Positions 14,938 through 23,653 of a DNA stretch of 64,000 nt are shown here, in pieces. Below the pieces are notes generated by a model that saw nothing but the letters and a program-made list of their open reading frames with translations, did not search any database and was not told where the DNA came from. Made by a program: the position numbers and the translations under genes. Position 1 is the stretch's first letter, and every line of letters starts with the position of its first letter. Origin of the DNA: Clostridia bacterium (lineage in GTDB: Bacteria > Bacillota > Clostridia > Oscillospirales > QAKW01); assembly GCA_017440465.1 (NCBI GenBank), contig JAFSHF010000019.1, positions 1 through 64,000 on the forward strand, given 5' to 3'.

Positions 14938-15126
14938 ATGGCGAAATGTGAAGTATGCGGCAAGGGTGTATCCTTTGGTATTAAGGTTTCCCATTCTCAT
15001 CGTCGCAGCAACAAGGCTTTCAAGCCCAATGTAAAGCGTGTCAAGGCGGTTGTGAACGGCACTCCCAAGCGTGTTTATGTTTGCTCCAGATGCCTCCGCT
15101 CCGGCAAAGTTGAAAGAGCCATCTAA
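14938..15126 (+). CDS. rpmB: 50S ribosomal protein L28
   Basis: 62-residue large-subunit protein. It has the zinc-binding form with two CxxC pairs (CEVCGKG near the N-terminus, CSRC near the C-terminus), the L28 motif VSHSHRRSNKAFKPN and the basic C-terminal half. The ATG at 14938 follows AAGGAGG; a longer in-frame reading from 14881 is unsupported. Monocistronic, with a terminator immediately after. Confidence 0.96.
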   Translation: MAKCEVCGKGVSFGIKVSHSHRRSNKAFKPNVKRVKAVVNGTPKRVYVCSRCLRSGKVERAI

Positions 15127-15138
15127 CCTTAATAAATC

Positions 15139-15169
15139 AGGATGCAGTCGATGCATCCTTTTTTATTTT
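15139..15169 (+). terminator. Terminator of rpmB
   Basis: Stem AGGATGCA (15139-15146) and TGCATCCT (15152-15159) followed by a T-rich tract. Confidence 0.85.
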
Positions 15170-15178
15170 TCTTAAAAG

Positions 15179-15212
15179 CAAAAGAAGCCATCTCAACGAG
15201 ATGGCTTCTTTT
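15179..15212 (-). terminator. Terminator of the class A PBP gene
   Basis: Stem AAGAAGCCATCTC and GAGATGGCTTCTT lies directly behind the minus-strand PBP stop codon. Confidence 0.8.
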
Positions 15213-15213
15213 A

Positions 15214-17598
15214 TTATTCTTCTGTTTTTTCTTCGTTCGATTCATCCGGAGCGGAAGGTTCGGGCTCTGCCGGAGTTTCCGGTTTCTCCGGTGTTTCGGG
15301 GGTTTCCGGAGCCGGAGTCTCCGGCTTCGGAGTTTCCTCCCCTCCATCAGTTGCAGGAGGAGTCTCAGGCGTTGCCGGCGCGTTGGGATCGACCGGTGCA
15401 TTGGGATCTGCCACGCCGCAGACATCGCAGGGCGCCGAAGGGACGCTGCCTGCATAATAGAGGCCGCTGACCTTGGCGGTACACTTCTCTGTGGGAACTT
15501 TTCCGCTTTCGGCGCAGACCTCGGCGGTAGTCAGACCGGAAGGCTCGGTAAAGGCTTTATAAGGCAGCCCTTCGTGCAGGGGTTGCATAACCTTTTTCCA
15601 GGTAGCCGCCGCAGGGTTGGGTCCGCCGTAATAGACGGTGGCGGGATGGTCATAGCCAAACCAGACACCGGCGGTATAATAATCGGTATAGCCGACATAC
15701 CAACGGTCCTTATCGTCGTTGGTGGTACCGGTCTTGGCGCCGATGGCAGCGCCGCTGAACTTGCCGGAGGTTCCGGTTCCGTATGTGGCCGCATTATTCA
15801 GCATCTTATTGATCATTCGCGCGGTTTCTACCTTCATCGCTGTGGAGGACTCCACGCGATTTTCAAGGATGACCCGCCCATTCTGATCGCAGACCTTGGT
15901 AAAGGTATAGGGTTTGACATAAGTGCCTTCTTTGGGGAACGCCGAATAGGCGGCGGTGATCTCCATAACGCTGATGCCCTTAGTCAAACCGCCCAATGCC
16001 ATAGAAGAGGCATTTTCGTCGTTTCCTGCGCCGGGAATCAAGGTGGTGACACCCAGGTTATTCTTCAAGAAATTAAAGGCGGTAGTGGCTCCTAAAGCCT
16101 GATTAACGCGAACCGCCACAGTATTGGTGGAGTTATTGATGGCGGCTTGGACCGACATCATCTTTTCGGTGACTGCATCATAGTTTTTGGGCCACCAGGT
16201 TCCGTCGGGCTTTTCCTCCACGCCCTTATCCAGCACCAGCAGACCGGGGGATACACGGACACCTTCGATCGCTGTCTCAAACTCGATGGCGGGGGCATAG
16301 GTGCCGATGGGTTTCATACAGGAGCCGGGCTGCAGGAAGGATTGGGTGGCACGGTTCAAACCGCGGGCAGTATCCTTCTTGCCGATCCCGCCTGCCATTC
16401 CCGCCACAGCACCGGTCTTATTATTGATGACCACCATCGCGCTTTGGGGTGTTTGGGTGATGGTCTCTTTGTTTACTTTAACCTTCGATGTGATCTTGGG
16501 GAAATTATCGGCGTCCCGATAGATCTTATCGATCTGCGCCTGAACATCCATATCCATCGTGGAATAGATCTGGATACCGCCGGCATAGACCAAGGAATGG
16601 GCATAGGATTGGCTATATCCTTTTTCCTTGACCAGCGCGTCCACCACATCCTCGATCACCTGGTCCACAAAATAGCTGTTGACCGCGGTGCCGGACTCAT
16701 TGACCTCGGTGGTACTGCTGATATTCAACTTCAGTTCCTGCCCCATCGCTTCGTCATACTGCTCTTGGGTGATATACTCCCATTCCAGCATTTTTTTCAA
16801 CACCAATTTGGTACGCTTTAAGTTATTTTCGGGGTTCCGATTGGGATTATAGTAGGTAGGAAGATTGGTAATGGAAGCAATGCTGGCACATTCCAGCAGA
16901 GTCAGATCCTCCAGATCCTTGCTGAAATAATGTTGCGCCGCGGTCTGCACCCCATAGCAGCCATCCGAAAGAAAAATCGTATTGAGATAGACCTCTAAGA
17001 TCTGGTCCTTTTTATATTCCCGCTCCACATACCAGGCGCGGCGGATCTCCTGCACCTTACGGGAAACGGTCTGCTCGCTATCGCCCGAAAGGTTTTTGAT
17101 GACCTGTTGGGTAATGGTGGAGCCGCCGAAAGTTTCGTCGCTGGACGGATTGACAAAATTCAGCACGGCGTGCAGGGTACGCTTTAAGTCCACGCCGCTG
17201 TGCTTATAGAACCGTTCGTCCTCGATCGCCACAAAGGCGTGTTGCAGGTCCTTGGGGATCTCGTCGATATTCGCCCAGATGCGGTTTTCGCTGGCGTGCA
17301 GGCTTTCGGCTTCCACATAGGCACCGTCCTTCAAGCCATAGACCACCGAGGTATAGTTCAGCGAACTATCCACCTGGGAGAGATCAAACTCATCGTCCAG
17401 ATAAAAGAACGCAAACCAACCAAATGCCAATACGCAAAAGACGCAGGTCAAAATTCCGGTCAGCAACACCGCCTTGCCTACTTTGCGCAGAAGGATCTGC
17501 TTTTTGGTCAGCGGTTTTTTCTCTTCCTTGGACTTGCGCTTAAAAATCTTTTTCAAAAAATCTTTCATATTATTATATAGCTTTTTTAAAATTTCCAA
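15214..17598 (-). CDS. Class A penicillin-binding protein (transglycosylase/transpeptidase, PBP1A type)
   Basis: 794-residue bifunctional peptidoglycan synthase. A basic cytoplasmic tail and one membrane segment (about residues 35-65) precede the GT51 domain (EDERFYKHSGVDLKRT, GGSTITQQVIKNL) and the transpeptidase domain with SCMK active-site motif (QPGSCMKP), STN and KTGTT. The C-terminal 60 or so residues are a Pro/Glu/Thr-rich tail. I keep the TTG start at 17598 because AAAGGAG sits 9 nt upstream, while the ATG ten codons later has no ribosome binding site. Monocistronic. Confidence 0.94.
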   Translation of the reverse strand: MEILKKLYNNMKDFLKKIFKRKSKEEKKPLTKKQILLRKVGKAVLLTGILTCVFCVLAFGWFAFFYLDDEFDLSQVDSSLNYTSVVYGLKDGAYVEAESLHASENRIWANIDEIPKDLQHAFVAIEDERFYKHSGVDLKRTLHAVLNFVNPSSDETFGGSTITQQVIKNLSGDSEQTVSRKVQEIRRAWYVEREYKKDQILEVYLNTIFLSDGCYGVQTAAQHYFSKDLEDLTLLECASIASITNLPTYYNPNRNPENNLKRTKLVLKKMLEWEYITQEQYDEAMGQELKLNISSTTEVNESGTAVNSYFVDQVIEDVVDALVKEKGYSQSYAHSLVYAGGIQIYSTMDMDVQAQIDKIYRDADNFPKITSKVKVNKETITQTPQSAMVVINNKTGAVAGMAGGIGKKDTARGLNRATQSFLQPGSCMKPIGTYAPAIEFETAIEGVRVSPGLLVLDKGVEEKPDGTWWPKNYDAVTEKMMSVQAAINNSTNTVAVRVNQALGATTAFNFLKNNLGVTTLIPGAGNDENASSMALGGLTKGISVMEITAAYSAFPKEGTYVKPYTFTKVCDQNGRVILENRVESSTAMKVETARMINKMLNNAATYGTGTSGKFSGAAIGAKTGTTNDDKDRWYVGYTDYYTAGVWFGYDHPATVYYGGPNPAAATWKKVMQPLHEGLPYKAFTEPSGLTTAEVCAESGKVPTEKCTAKVSGLYYAGSVPSAPCDVCGVADPNAPVDPNAPATPETPPATDGGEETPKPETPAPETPETPEKPETPAEPEPSAPDESNEEKTEE

Positions 17599-17668
17599 GA
17601 TCTTTTGCTCCTTTTAAGATATATCGAACCTTTTAAATTATATCATATCCATTGATGAAATTCAAGCA

Positions 17669-18490
17669 CTACCGCAAACTTCTCTTGCGGCAATACTCCC
17701 GCCAGCCTGCCTTTGCCAATCGCTCGGCATAGATCGAAAACGGTTCTCTCTCTGACCCTTGGCTTGAAAAAAGTCCCAGGAGCAGTAAAGCGACATACCG
17801 CAAATAAAAAATGAGGGTTTGCAGCAGCCGACCCTTTATCGCCTGTTTGCCCACCTTCAACACCTGCCCCACCCCGGCATCCTGCACCGAAAGCAGCAGA
17901 TATTTACATAGAACATAGCGCACGGAACTAAGCACCATTGCAAGCAAAACACCGCACCAAAGCAAGACCGAAAGGACAATGAGGGGCGGCGTATGCGCCA
18001 TAAATTCTGCCGCCAAAATAAAGGGATTGCCTTCAATACCGAAAAGGTCCTCCCCTTTAAATAAGAGGAACAGAAAGAACATTACCACTTCCAGCAGCGA
18101 AGCGGCAAGCAAGATCCACAACCGCTCCAGATAAATAAACACTTTCTTCCCCATCGATACCGCGATTGCCTTGAGCAACAAAGATGGGCGGCAAAAGAGA
18201 AAAAACAGCGCCGAAAACCGCGCCTTTCCTTCAAAGGAACGCAGGAAATAATAGGAAATTCCATAGGAAAACGGCGTATACAGCACCGAGGAAAGAAAAA
18301 GAACCCCCGCAGCCGAAAGATAAAAACTCGACGAAAGCCGAAGGCGGAACGCCTGATAAAAATCACGATTACGATAGTATAGATACAACCCGCCGATCCC
18401 GCAGGCGATCAATGCCGCAAAGATCACCAAAAACAGCAATACATAAAAAACACCCCGCCGCTCCGGCGGCACTTTTTTATCTCGCGACAT
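17669..18490 (-). CDS. Polytopic membrane protein of unknown function
   Basis: A 273-residue protein with about five hydrophobic segments (around 14-37, 55-75, 125-150, 165-190 and 235-250) and Arg-rich ends. I do not recognise the family. The ribosome binding site AAGGAA is 7-8 nt before the ATG. No neighbour is co-oriented within an operon distance. A dif-like site sits 20 bp before its start codon, between the start and the terminator of the next gene, so its promoter region could be affected by recombination there. No catalytic motif is visible. Confidence 0.75.
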   Translation of the reverse strand: MSRDKKVPPERRGVFYVLLFLVIFAALIACGIGGLYLYYRNRDFYQAFRLRLSSSFYLSAAGVLFLSSVLYTPFSYGISYYFLRSFEGKARFSALFFLFCRPSLLLKAIAVSMGKKVFIYLERLWILLAASLLEVVMFFLFLLFKGEDLFGIEGNPFILAAEFMAHTPPLIVLSVLLWCGVLLAMVLSSVRYVLCKYLLLSVQDAGVGQVLKVGKQAIKGRLLQTLIFYLRYVALLLLGLFSSQGSEREPFSIYAERLAKAGWREYCRKRSLR

Positions 18491-18510
18491 CGCTTGTTCC
18501 TTCTTTCAAT

Positions 18511-18526
18511 ACATAATGGTTATTAT
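18511..18526 (-). repeat. dif-like site, partial third copy in inverse orientation
   Basis: Sixteen bases are identical to the reverse complement of the sites at 1-24 and 64-87. They include the full TTATGT arm core and the 6-bp centre (TAACCA on the minus strand, 18522-18517). The other arm is degenerate (AATAA instead of CATAA). It is 20 bp upstream of the membrane protein start codon. Confidence 0.45.
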
Positions 18527-18552
18527 TATTCGCAGGCACAGCGGAAAATAAC

Positions 18553-18600
18553 AAAAAAATCTCTCAACCGAGCCATCAAGCCGGATTGAGAGATTTTTCT
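18553..18600 (-). terminator. Terminator of the solute-binding lipoprotein gene
   Basis: Stem AAAAATCTCTCAA and TTGAGAGATTTTT with a T tract on both sides; same stem family as 6805-6854 and 22815-22850. Confidence 0.85.
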
Positions 18601-18616
18601 TTTTAAACTATGGAAG

Positions 18617-20620
18617 TTATTCGGCAAACAATACCGTAGCGGGCATCAAGGTCGCATTCAAAATTCTCGCGATACTGCCGGTATCTTTACCGGTCTCGAC
18701 GACGCTGCTGGGTTGACCGTCCATAAATCCGCTCCAGGAGGTCTGGATATCGGGATTATAAATGGTGTTCACCTGATTCTTATGATACATCGGCGCAACA
18801 ACCAACTCCGCATTATTATCGAAATGGATCAAACCGAGGTAATAGGAACGCTCGGTAGAAAATGCATCCGGATCTAAGGTATGCATCGAGTTGCCGCTGA
18901 CGCTTGTTCCGTTATAAGTAAATGAGTAGAAATACTTGGAATAGCCGGGATATGCCTCATTCACATCGGCCGCCTTTTCGGTCCATGCGCGGACAAAGGA
19001 GACACCGATATTGCTCTTCATATCCTCATAACGAGCAACCTGCTCTTCGTTCATCAGGTCAAGATACGGCGTTTCGTATTCGGCCTTCCAGATCTTCACA
19101 TATTCTTCGCCGACGCGCAGTGCGACAGAAGGATTCTGGCAAGTCTTCATAACAGCGAATCCACCGACCCAACCTGCGGCGGGAGTGGCAAGTTTCTCTG
19201 CATCTTCGCCTTCCGCGGACATAGCTGCAATGAATTCCTCTTCGGTCATGGCGCGATAGGTGTCTTCATAGGTTTCACCATAAGGATACGCAACGTATTC
19301 CCATTCATTGCCGGTAGTTTCCGCCATCTTATCGATGGCCGCCAGATCCTGCAGATCGCTGCCGACAAAACTAAAGGATTGGATGGCATCGTTGCCGTTA
19401 TAACTATTGAACAATTTTTCAAAAACGATCTCATCGGAATAATCATCGGCGGGAGCGAAAGAACCGATGTAGTTCTTTTCATCTTCGCCCTTAAGATCCC
19501 AATACCAATTTTGAACGACATCCACCGATTTATTGACCGAAGTGAGTTCTTCCTGCGCGGTCAGATTGGCAACGCCGGTGGCGGAATTGATCAGGAAGCC
19601 TGCAAAGTCTTCCATACCATACCAGATATCCAGACCATCCAGACGGTCGATCTCGGAAGCGATACCGACATTGGAGCCTGCGGTGCTCGCCTGCAACATC
19701 GCGGTGAACGCATTGATACCCCAAGTGCCGTTTTTATACATTTCTGCAGGGTCGGTTACATTGATCTCACGCAACGTTGTCTTTACGCCTTCGGCATTCA
19801 AGACCGTTTCTTCCGCCAAGGTGGCGGCTTTTAAATTATCTTTATTATAAACCAGGAGATACGGTGCGCCCATACCGGCGGCAACGTAATAATTTATGAC
19901 GCTGGAATCCAAAGTATCTTGCACAAAGAATTTCTTAGAATATGCAGAGCTATATGTATTCATCTCATCGCCCAGCTCCATATTGATGAAATTCTGAATC
20001 GGCTGAGTGAAGGGATGAACATCGCCCCAAATAGAATTATCGACATACATCAAATCAACCTTATCGCCCGAAAGAGCCGCCTTACGGCAATTGGCAACAT
20101 AGGTCGAGCCGGTACCTGCGCGACGGACGTTGACCGAGCAACCATATTGCTCTGCCAAGGCTTGAACCGCTTTGTTTTCCTCCTCGATGGGGAAATTATC
20201 AGGGACCATGATCTTGACGGAACGCCCATTCAACAGCTCATCGCTGACACCGGTAGCACTGTTTGCAGGGCCGTTGGCCACCTTTACTGCCTGCACCAAT
20301 TCGTCGATCTTGCTGAGCAGGGTAACGGAATCAAACGTAGAGGTAAAGGGGGTATAGACCGGATCGGGTTCGGGCTCCGGTTCGTTATCCGGCTCATCCG
20401 GCATGGGGACCAGATCCGGACCGACATATTCATATTCCGGATCTCCCTCGGGAGCCGGTTGATAATTAAAGTTGGGAATGATCAACAGATTTTTCAGCAT
20501 ACTGCTGATATCTTCGCTATTATTCGCCGCGCCGGACGGTCTGCCGATATAGTTGCATCCGGCGAGACTCAACACGACTGCAATAATCATCAAAATTGCC
20601 GAGATTCTTTTGAGATTCAT
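18617..20620 (-). CDS. Extracellular solute-binding lipoprotein, orphan
   Basis: A 667-residue exported lipoprotein. The signal peptide ends in the lipobox LAGC with Cys22, followed by a low-complexity acidic/Pro region (EPEPEPDP, about 75-90) and a family-1-like solute-binding fold (SVKIMVPDNF, DLMYVDNSIWGD, YLLVYNKDNL, GTWGINAFTAML). It is longer than typical binding proteins (about 400-550). The start is the second ATG (20620), which has AGGAGG at 7 nt; the first ATG is too close to it. No ABC permease or ATPase gene is nearby, so the transporter partner, if any, is elsewhere. Confidence 0.82.
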   Translation of the reverse strand: MNLKRISAILMIIAVVLSLAGCNYIGRPSGAANNSEDISSMLKNLLIIPNFNYQPAPEGDPEYEYVGPDLVPMPDEPDNEPEPEPDPVYTPFTSTFDSVTLLSKIDELVQAVKVANGPANSATGVSDELLNGRSVKIMVPDNFPIEEENKAVQALAEQYGCSVNVRRAGTGSTYVANCRKAALSGDKVDLMYVDNSIWGDVHPFTQPIQNFINMELGDEMNTYSSAYSKKFFVQDTLDSSVINYYVAAGMGAPYLLVYNKDNLKAATLAEETVLNAEGVKTTLREINVTDPAEMYKNGTWGINAFTAMLQASTAGSNVGIASEIDRLDGLDIWYGMEDFAGFLINSATGVANLTAQEELTSVNKSVDVVQNWYWDLKGEDEKNYIGSFAPADDYSDEIVFEKLFNSYNGNDAIQSFSFVGSDLQDLAAIDKMAETTGNEWEYVAYPYGETYEDTYRAMTEEEFIAAMSAEGEDAEKLATPAAGWVGGFAVMKTCQNPSVALRVGEEYVKIWKAEYETPYLDLMNEEQVARYEDMKSNIGVSFVRAWTEKAADVNEAYPGYSKYFYSFTYNGTSVSGNSMHTLDPDAFSTERSYYLGLIHFDNNAELVVAPMYHKNQVNTIYNPDIQTSWSGFMDGQPSSVVETGKDTGSIARILNATLMPATVLFAE

Positions 20621-20676
20621 GCGCATACCTCCTGAAAATAAGCCATGGTCATAAAGATATATAATATATCGTTATT

Positions 20677-20705
20677 AGTATATCATAAGGGAATGACTAC
20701 TTCAA
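20677..20705 (-). promoter_or_regulatory. Sigma-A promoter of the solute-binding lipoprotein gene
   Basis: On the minus strand TTGAAG (20705-20700), 17-bp spacer, TATACT (20682-20677). Confidence 0.7.
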
Positions 20706-20764
20706 GAGGATTTTTATAATTAGTTAATATTTACAATTTTTCTTTTTATATTTTGTGCAAAAAA

Positions 20765-20956
20765 TCAATGGACCTGCTCTCGTTTTTTGGTATCTGAAAT
20801 CAGGAAATTCATTCGCGATTTAAGTGCCAACAGTTCGTACGCCAAGGCATCCATCAGCATCGGCTCACTGATCATCGCCAGCTTGGTTTCCAGATTTTCC
20901 ATTCTTCGGCGCAGATCAACCAATTCTTCGCGGGGTGTTTGCAGTTTCTTTTTCAT
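20765..20956 (-). CDS. Small DUF2508/YaaL-like protein
   Basis: This 63-residue charged helical protein (EELVDLRRRMENLETKLAMI, SEPMLMDALAYELLALKSRM) resembles DUF2508/YaaL proteins, which have the same pattern of a helix, a short ...EP-L-D... turn and a second helix. ATAGGAG precedes the ATG by 7-8 nt, which supports it as a real gene. YaaL usually lies near recR or bofA; those are not here. Function unknown. Confidence 0.65.
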   Translation of the reverse strand: MKKKLQTPREELVDLRRRMENLETKLAMISEPMLMDALAYELLALKSRMNFLISDTKKREQVH

Positions 20957-21019
20957 AAAATCATCTCCTATAAGTGTTATTGACGATTATTTCCATTCTA
21001 TGCAACAAAAGAAGAGTTC

Positions 21020-21048
21020 TTGCAAAATGAATAGGAATATAGTATAAT
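21020..21048 (+). promoter_or_regulatory. Sigma-A promoter of the TPR/LRR gene
   Basis: TTGCAA (21020-21025), 17-bp spacer, perfect TATAAT (21043-21048), 30 bp before the ATG. Confidence 0.8.
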
Positions 21049-21078
21049 AAAAACAGCACACAAAAGGAGAGCGATTTT

Positions 21079-22797
21079 ATGAAATCATTACCGAAATGGC
21101 TTCAAAATAAATGGATCTTATTTGCAATTTCCGCGGCAGGCACCCTACTGCTCTGCTTATTGATCTTTTTTCTATTCCTAAAAGGGCCCTTTGCAAACCT
21201 TTTCTTAAAGCAAGGTGCCAAGGCGCAGGAAGAAGGCGACCTCGATGCCGCCGAAAATAAATATGCCATGGCACTCTCTTTAAAAAAGAATGATGAAGAG
21301 ATCTACTTAGGATTTGCCGATGTTCTGACGCAAGCGGGCAATTATGACCGCGCCATCGAGATTTTAGACGAAGGCATCGATCGGATCAGCGGCGCCGAAG
21401 CGCTTTATCTGCGCAAGGTGCAGGTGTATGTGGACAGCGGCCGTATCGGCGCTGCGGCAGACTTCCTTGATAATATCGAGAATTCCTACATTAACAAAAA
21501 ATTGCAGAGTCAACGCCCTGCTGACCTGAGCTATACCCCCACCCAAGGAAAATACAGTACTTCGCAGGATCTGGAATTGATCCCGCGGGAAAAAGAAACC
21601 ATTTACTACACCGTCAACGGCGAAGACCCCACCCTTTCTTCCGCGGTATACAAAGAACCGATCCATTTGAGCAATACGACGACGGTGATCGCCATCGCTG
21701 TCAGCGAAGACAAAATGGTCTCTCCTCGGCTGACCCTCAACTATGAAATTGATAATGCCAACGAAGCCATTACCTTTGAAGATCCCACCGTTGAACAGAT
21801 GGTTCGGTTTGCATTGGACCGCCCTTCGGGAAAGCTTTACGCCGCCCAATTGGCGGCGGTGACCGATCTTTCCTCGGATTATGCCGAGGGCGATATCCGC
21901 TCGCTGAAGGATCTGGAACTGCTCCCTGCACTGAATTCTTTATACCTCAGCGACGAACTTTTGATCGAAGATTATTCCTCGCTGGCGCGTCTGCCTGCAC
22001 TGACCAATCTTTCCATTACCGGCTGTGCGCTGACCGATACCGCTTTGGCGCAGATCAACGCCTGCACCCAACTGACCGAACTGAACATCAGCTATAACCA
22101 AATTACCGGGCTGGACGCGATCAACGGATTGGCTTATCTGCAATATCTGGACGCCTCCAACAACGAGATCTCCTCGGTGGCGGCGATCAACTACCCTGCC
22201 TTGGTCACCTTGAATCTGAGTTGTAACTATTTGAGTGACCTTTCGGGGATCGAAACACTCAAAACACTCACCAATCTGGATATTTCCGATAATCTCATCA
22301 CCGACCTGACCCCGCTGACCAAAATGCAGCAACTGCAGGAACTCTGGATGAGAAACAATATGCCCACCAACATCAAAAAGCTCAGCAGTTTGAAAAAACT
22401 GATCGCTTTGGATATTTCGGGCTGCGGATTGGCTTCTCTAAGCGTGGTCAATGATTTTCCCGCGTTGATCAGCCTGAGCGCAAACAATAACCAGATCGCT
22501 TCCCTTTCCACCTTCAAAAAGCAGGTGGAAGAACTTTATATCAATTATAATCCCTTGGTAGATCTTTCCCCGTTGGCAAACCAAAAAGCATTGCTTACGC
22601 TGGAGGTTGTAGGTACGCAGGTAAAAGATATCTCCTGCCTGACCGGACTGCCCAAACTTGCCTCGCTGGATATTACCGATACTTCGGTCACCGACGCAAC
22701 GATGCTGAAAAAATGCCCTGCGCTGACCACCCTTTATTGCTCGGAAAACACCAGCACCGTCGATCTGCCTGAACGGATCTACGTTGTTATTTATTGA
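21079..22797 (+). CDS. Membrane-anchored TPR / chitobiase-C-like / leucine-rich repeat protein
   Basis: The 572-residue protein has a short basic N-terminus, one membrane segment (about 14-37), two to three TPR-like helical repeats (about 43-150; EGDLDAAENKYAMALSLKK), a small beta domain resembling CHB_HEX_C_1 (about 160-225; YYTVNGEDPTLSSAVY) and then about a dozen internalin-type leucine-rich repeats (about 265-565; LTNLDISDNLITDLTPL). The outside-facing part is likely the repeats. A surface-interaction or cell-envelope scaffold role is inferred. Monocistronic, with AAAGGAG, a promoter and a terminator. No LPXTG anchor. Confidence 0.85.
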   Translation: MKSLPKWLQNKWILFAISAAGTLLLCLLIFFLFLKGPFANLFLKQGAKAQEEGDLDAAENKYAMALSLKKNDEEIYLGFADVLTQAGNYDRAIEILDEGIDRISGAEALYLRKVQVYVDSGRIGAAADFLDNIENSYINKKLQSQRPADLSYTPTQGKYSTSQDLELIPREKETIYYTVNGEDPTLSSAVYKEPIHLSNTTTVIAIAVSEDKMVSPRLTLNYEIDNANEAITFEDPTVEQMVRFALDRPSGKLYAAQLAAVTDLSSDYAEGDIRSLKDLELLPALNSLYLSDELLIEDYSSLARLPALTNLSITGCALTDTALAQINACTQLTELNISYNQITGLDAINGLAYLQYLDASNNEISSVAAINYPALVTLNLSCNYLSDLSGIETLKTLTNLDISDNLITDLTPLTKMQQLQELWMRNNMPTNIKKLSSLKKLIALDISGCGLASLSVVNDFPALISLSANNNQIASLSTFKKQVEELYINYNPLVDLSPLANQKALLTLEVVGTQVKDISCLTGLPKLASLDITDTSVTDATMLKKCPALTTLYCSENTSTVDLPERIYVVIY

Positions 22798-22814
22798 TGC
22801 AAAGCAAAATAAAG

Positions 22815-22850
22815 AAGTCTCTCAACCGCTCGGTTGAGAGACTTTTTATT
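22815..22850. terminator. Bidirectional terminator between the LRR gene and the deo operon
   Basis: Stem AAGTCTCTCAACCG (22815-22828) and CGGTTGAGAGACTT (22831-22844), flanked by A and T tracts. Confidence 0.85.
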
Positions 22851-23653
22851 TATATTTTTTCGTAGACCAATAATGTAAATTCCACTTGGGTGGAAAGTGT
22901 TTGATACTTCTTCAGTTTTTCCCGATCCTTCGGCGAGGTTCGATAGTAATACGGCGTCATCTGAAAGAGCGCTTGGATCTGCTCTTGGGATTGCAGACGG
23001 ATCTCAAATTGCAACGGACAGCGTTCCAAAAGCCGCAATCCTGCAAGCTCCTCCCGCTCGGGACGATTGGGCAGTGCAGTCTCGTAAATTGCCTGCTTGA
23101 GTTGCCATAAATGATGCTCCCCCGGAACCGCGCGAAACAACTTTCCGCCTTGCTTTAAGACTCTGGCATACTCTTCATCCGCCAAAGGCGAAAAGAAATT
23201 GATCGCCCCATCGGCAGAGCCATCAAACAGGGGCAAATGATAGCAACTTGCGACCGCCAAATGTGTAAAGTATTTTCGCTTGGCAGCCCATTTCAGTGCC
23301 TCTTTAGAGATATCAAAACCCACCACCGAAAAATCCTTGCATAACGGCTCGGTATACCAACCCTCCCCGCATCCGGCATCGATAATGGTTCCGTTTTTTG
23401 TGGTGTAAAAATACACTTTTTCCTTTAAAAGATCTCGCAATGGCACATAAAACCCCAACTCCAAAAAGTCGCGGCGGGCGGCGATCATCTCCCGATCGTC
23501 GCCGTGGTTGCGGGCGGAGGAACGCTGGCTTTGCAGAAGATTGACATAACCTTGCTTGGCGCGATCAAAGCGATGCCCCGCAGCGCAGGCATATTCTTTT
23601 TCCAGCCCCATCAATTCTCCTTGGCAGACCGGACAGCGTAATAACTTATTCAT
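22850..23653 (-). CDS. rlmA: 23S rRNA (guanine-N1)-methyltransferase RlmA-type
   Basis: 267-residue methyltransferase of the RlmA(I)/RlmA(II) family, which methylates a guanine of hairpin 35 of 23S rRNA (G745 or G748). The N-terminal zinc finger is CPVC with a later C..H (CAAGHRFD), followed by the family signature KQGYVNLLQ and the Rossmann motif IIDAGCGEGWYTEPL. Start ATG at 23653 overlaps the pdp stop by 8 bp; an in-frame GTG three codons earlier is less likely. Last gene of the deo operon, which is an unusual but plausible hitchhiking position. Confidence 0.92.
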   Translation of the reverse strand: MNKLLRCPVCQGELMGLEKEYACAAGHRFDRAKQGYVNLLQSQRSSARNHGDDREMIAARRDFLELGFYVPLRDLLKEKVYFYTTKNGTIIDAGCGEGWYTEPLCKDFSVVGFDISKEALKWAAKRKYFTHLAVASCYHLPLFDGSADGAINFFSPLADEEYARVLKQGGKLFRAVPGEHHLWQLKQAIYETALPNRPEREELAGLRLLERCPLQFEIRLQSQEQIQALFQMTPYYYRTSPKDREKLKKYQTLSTQVEFTLLVYEKI

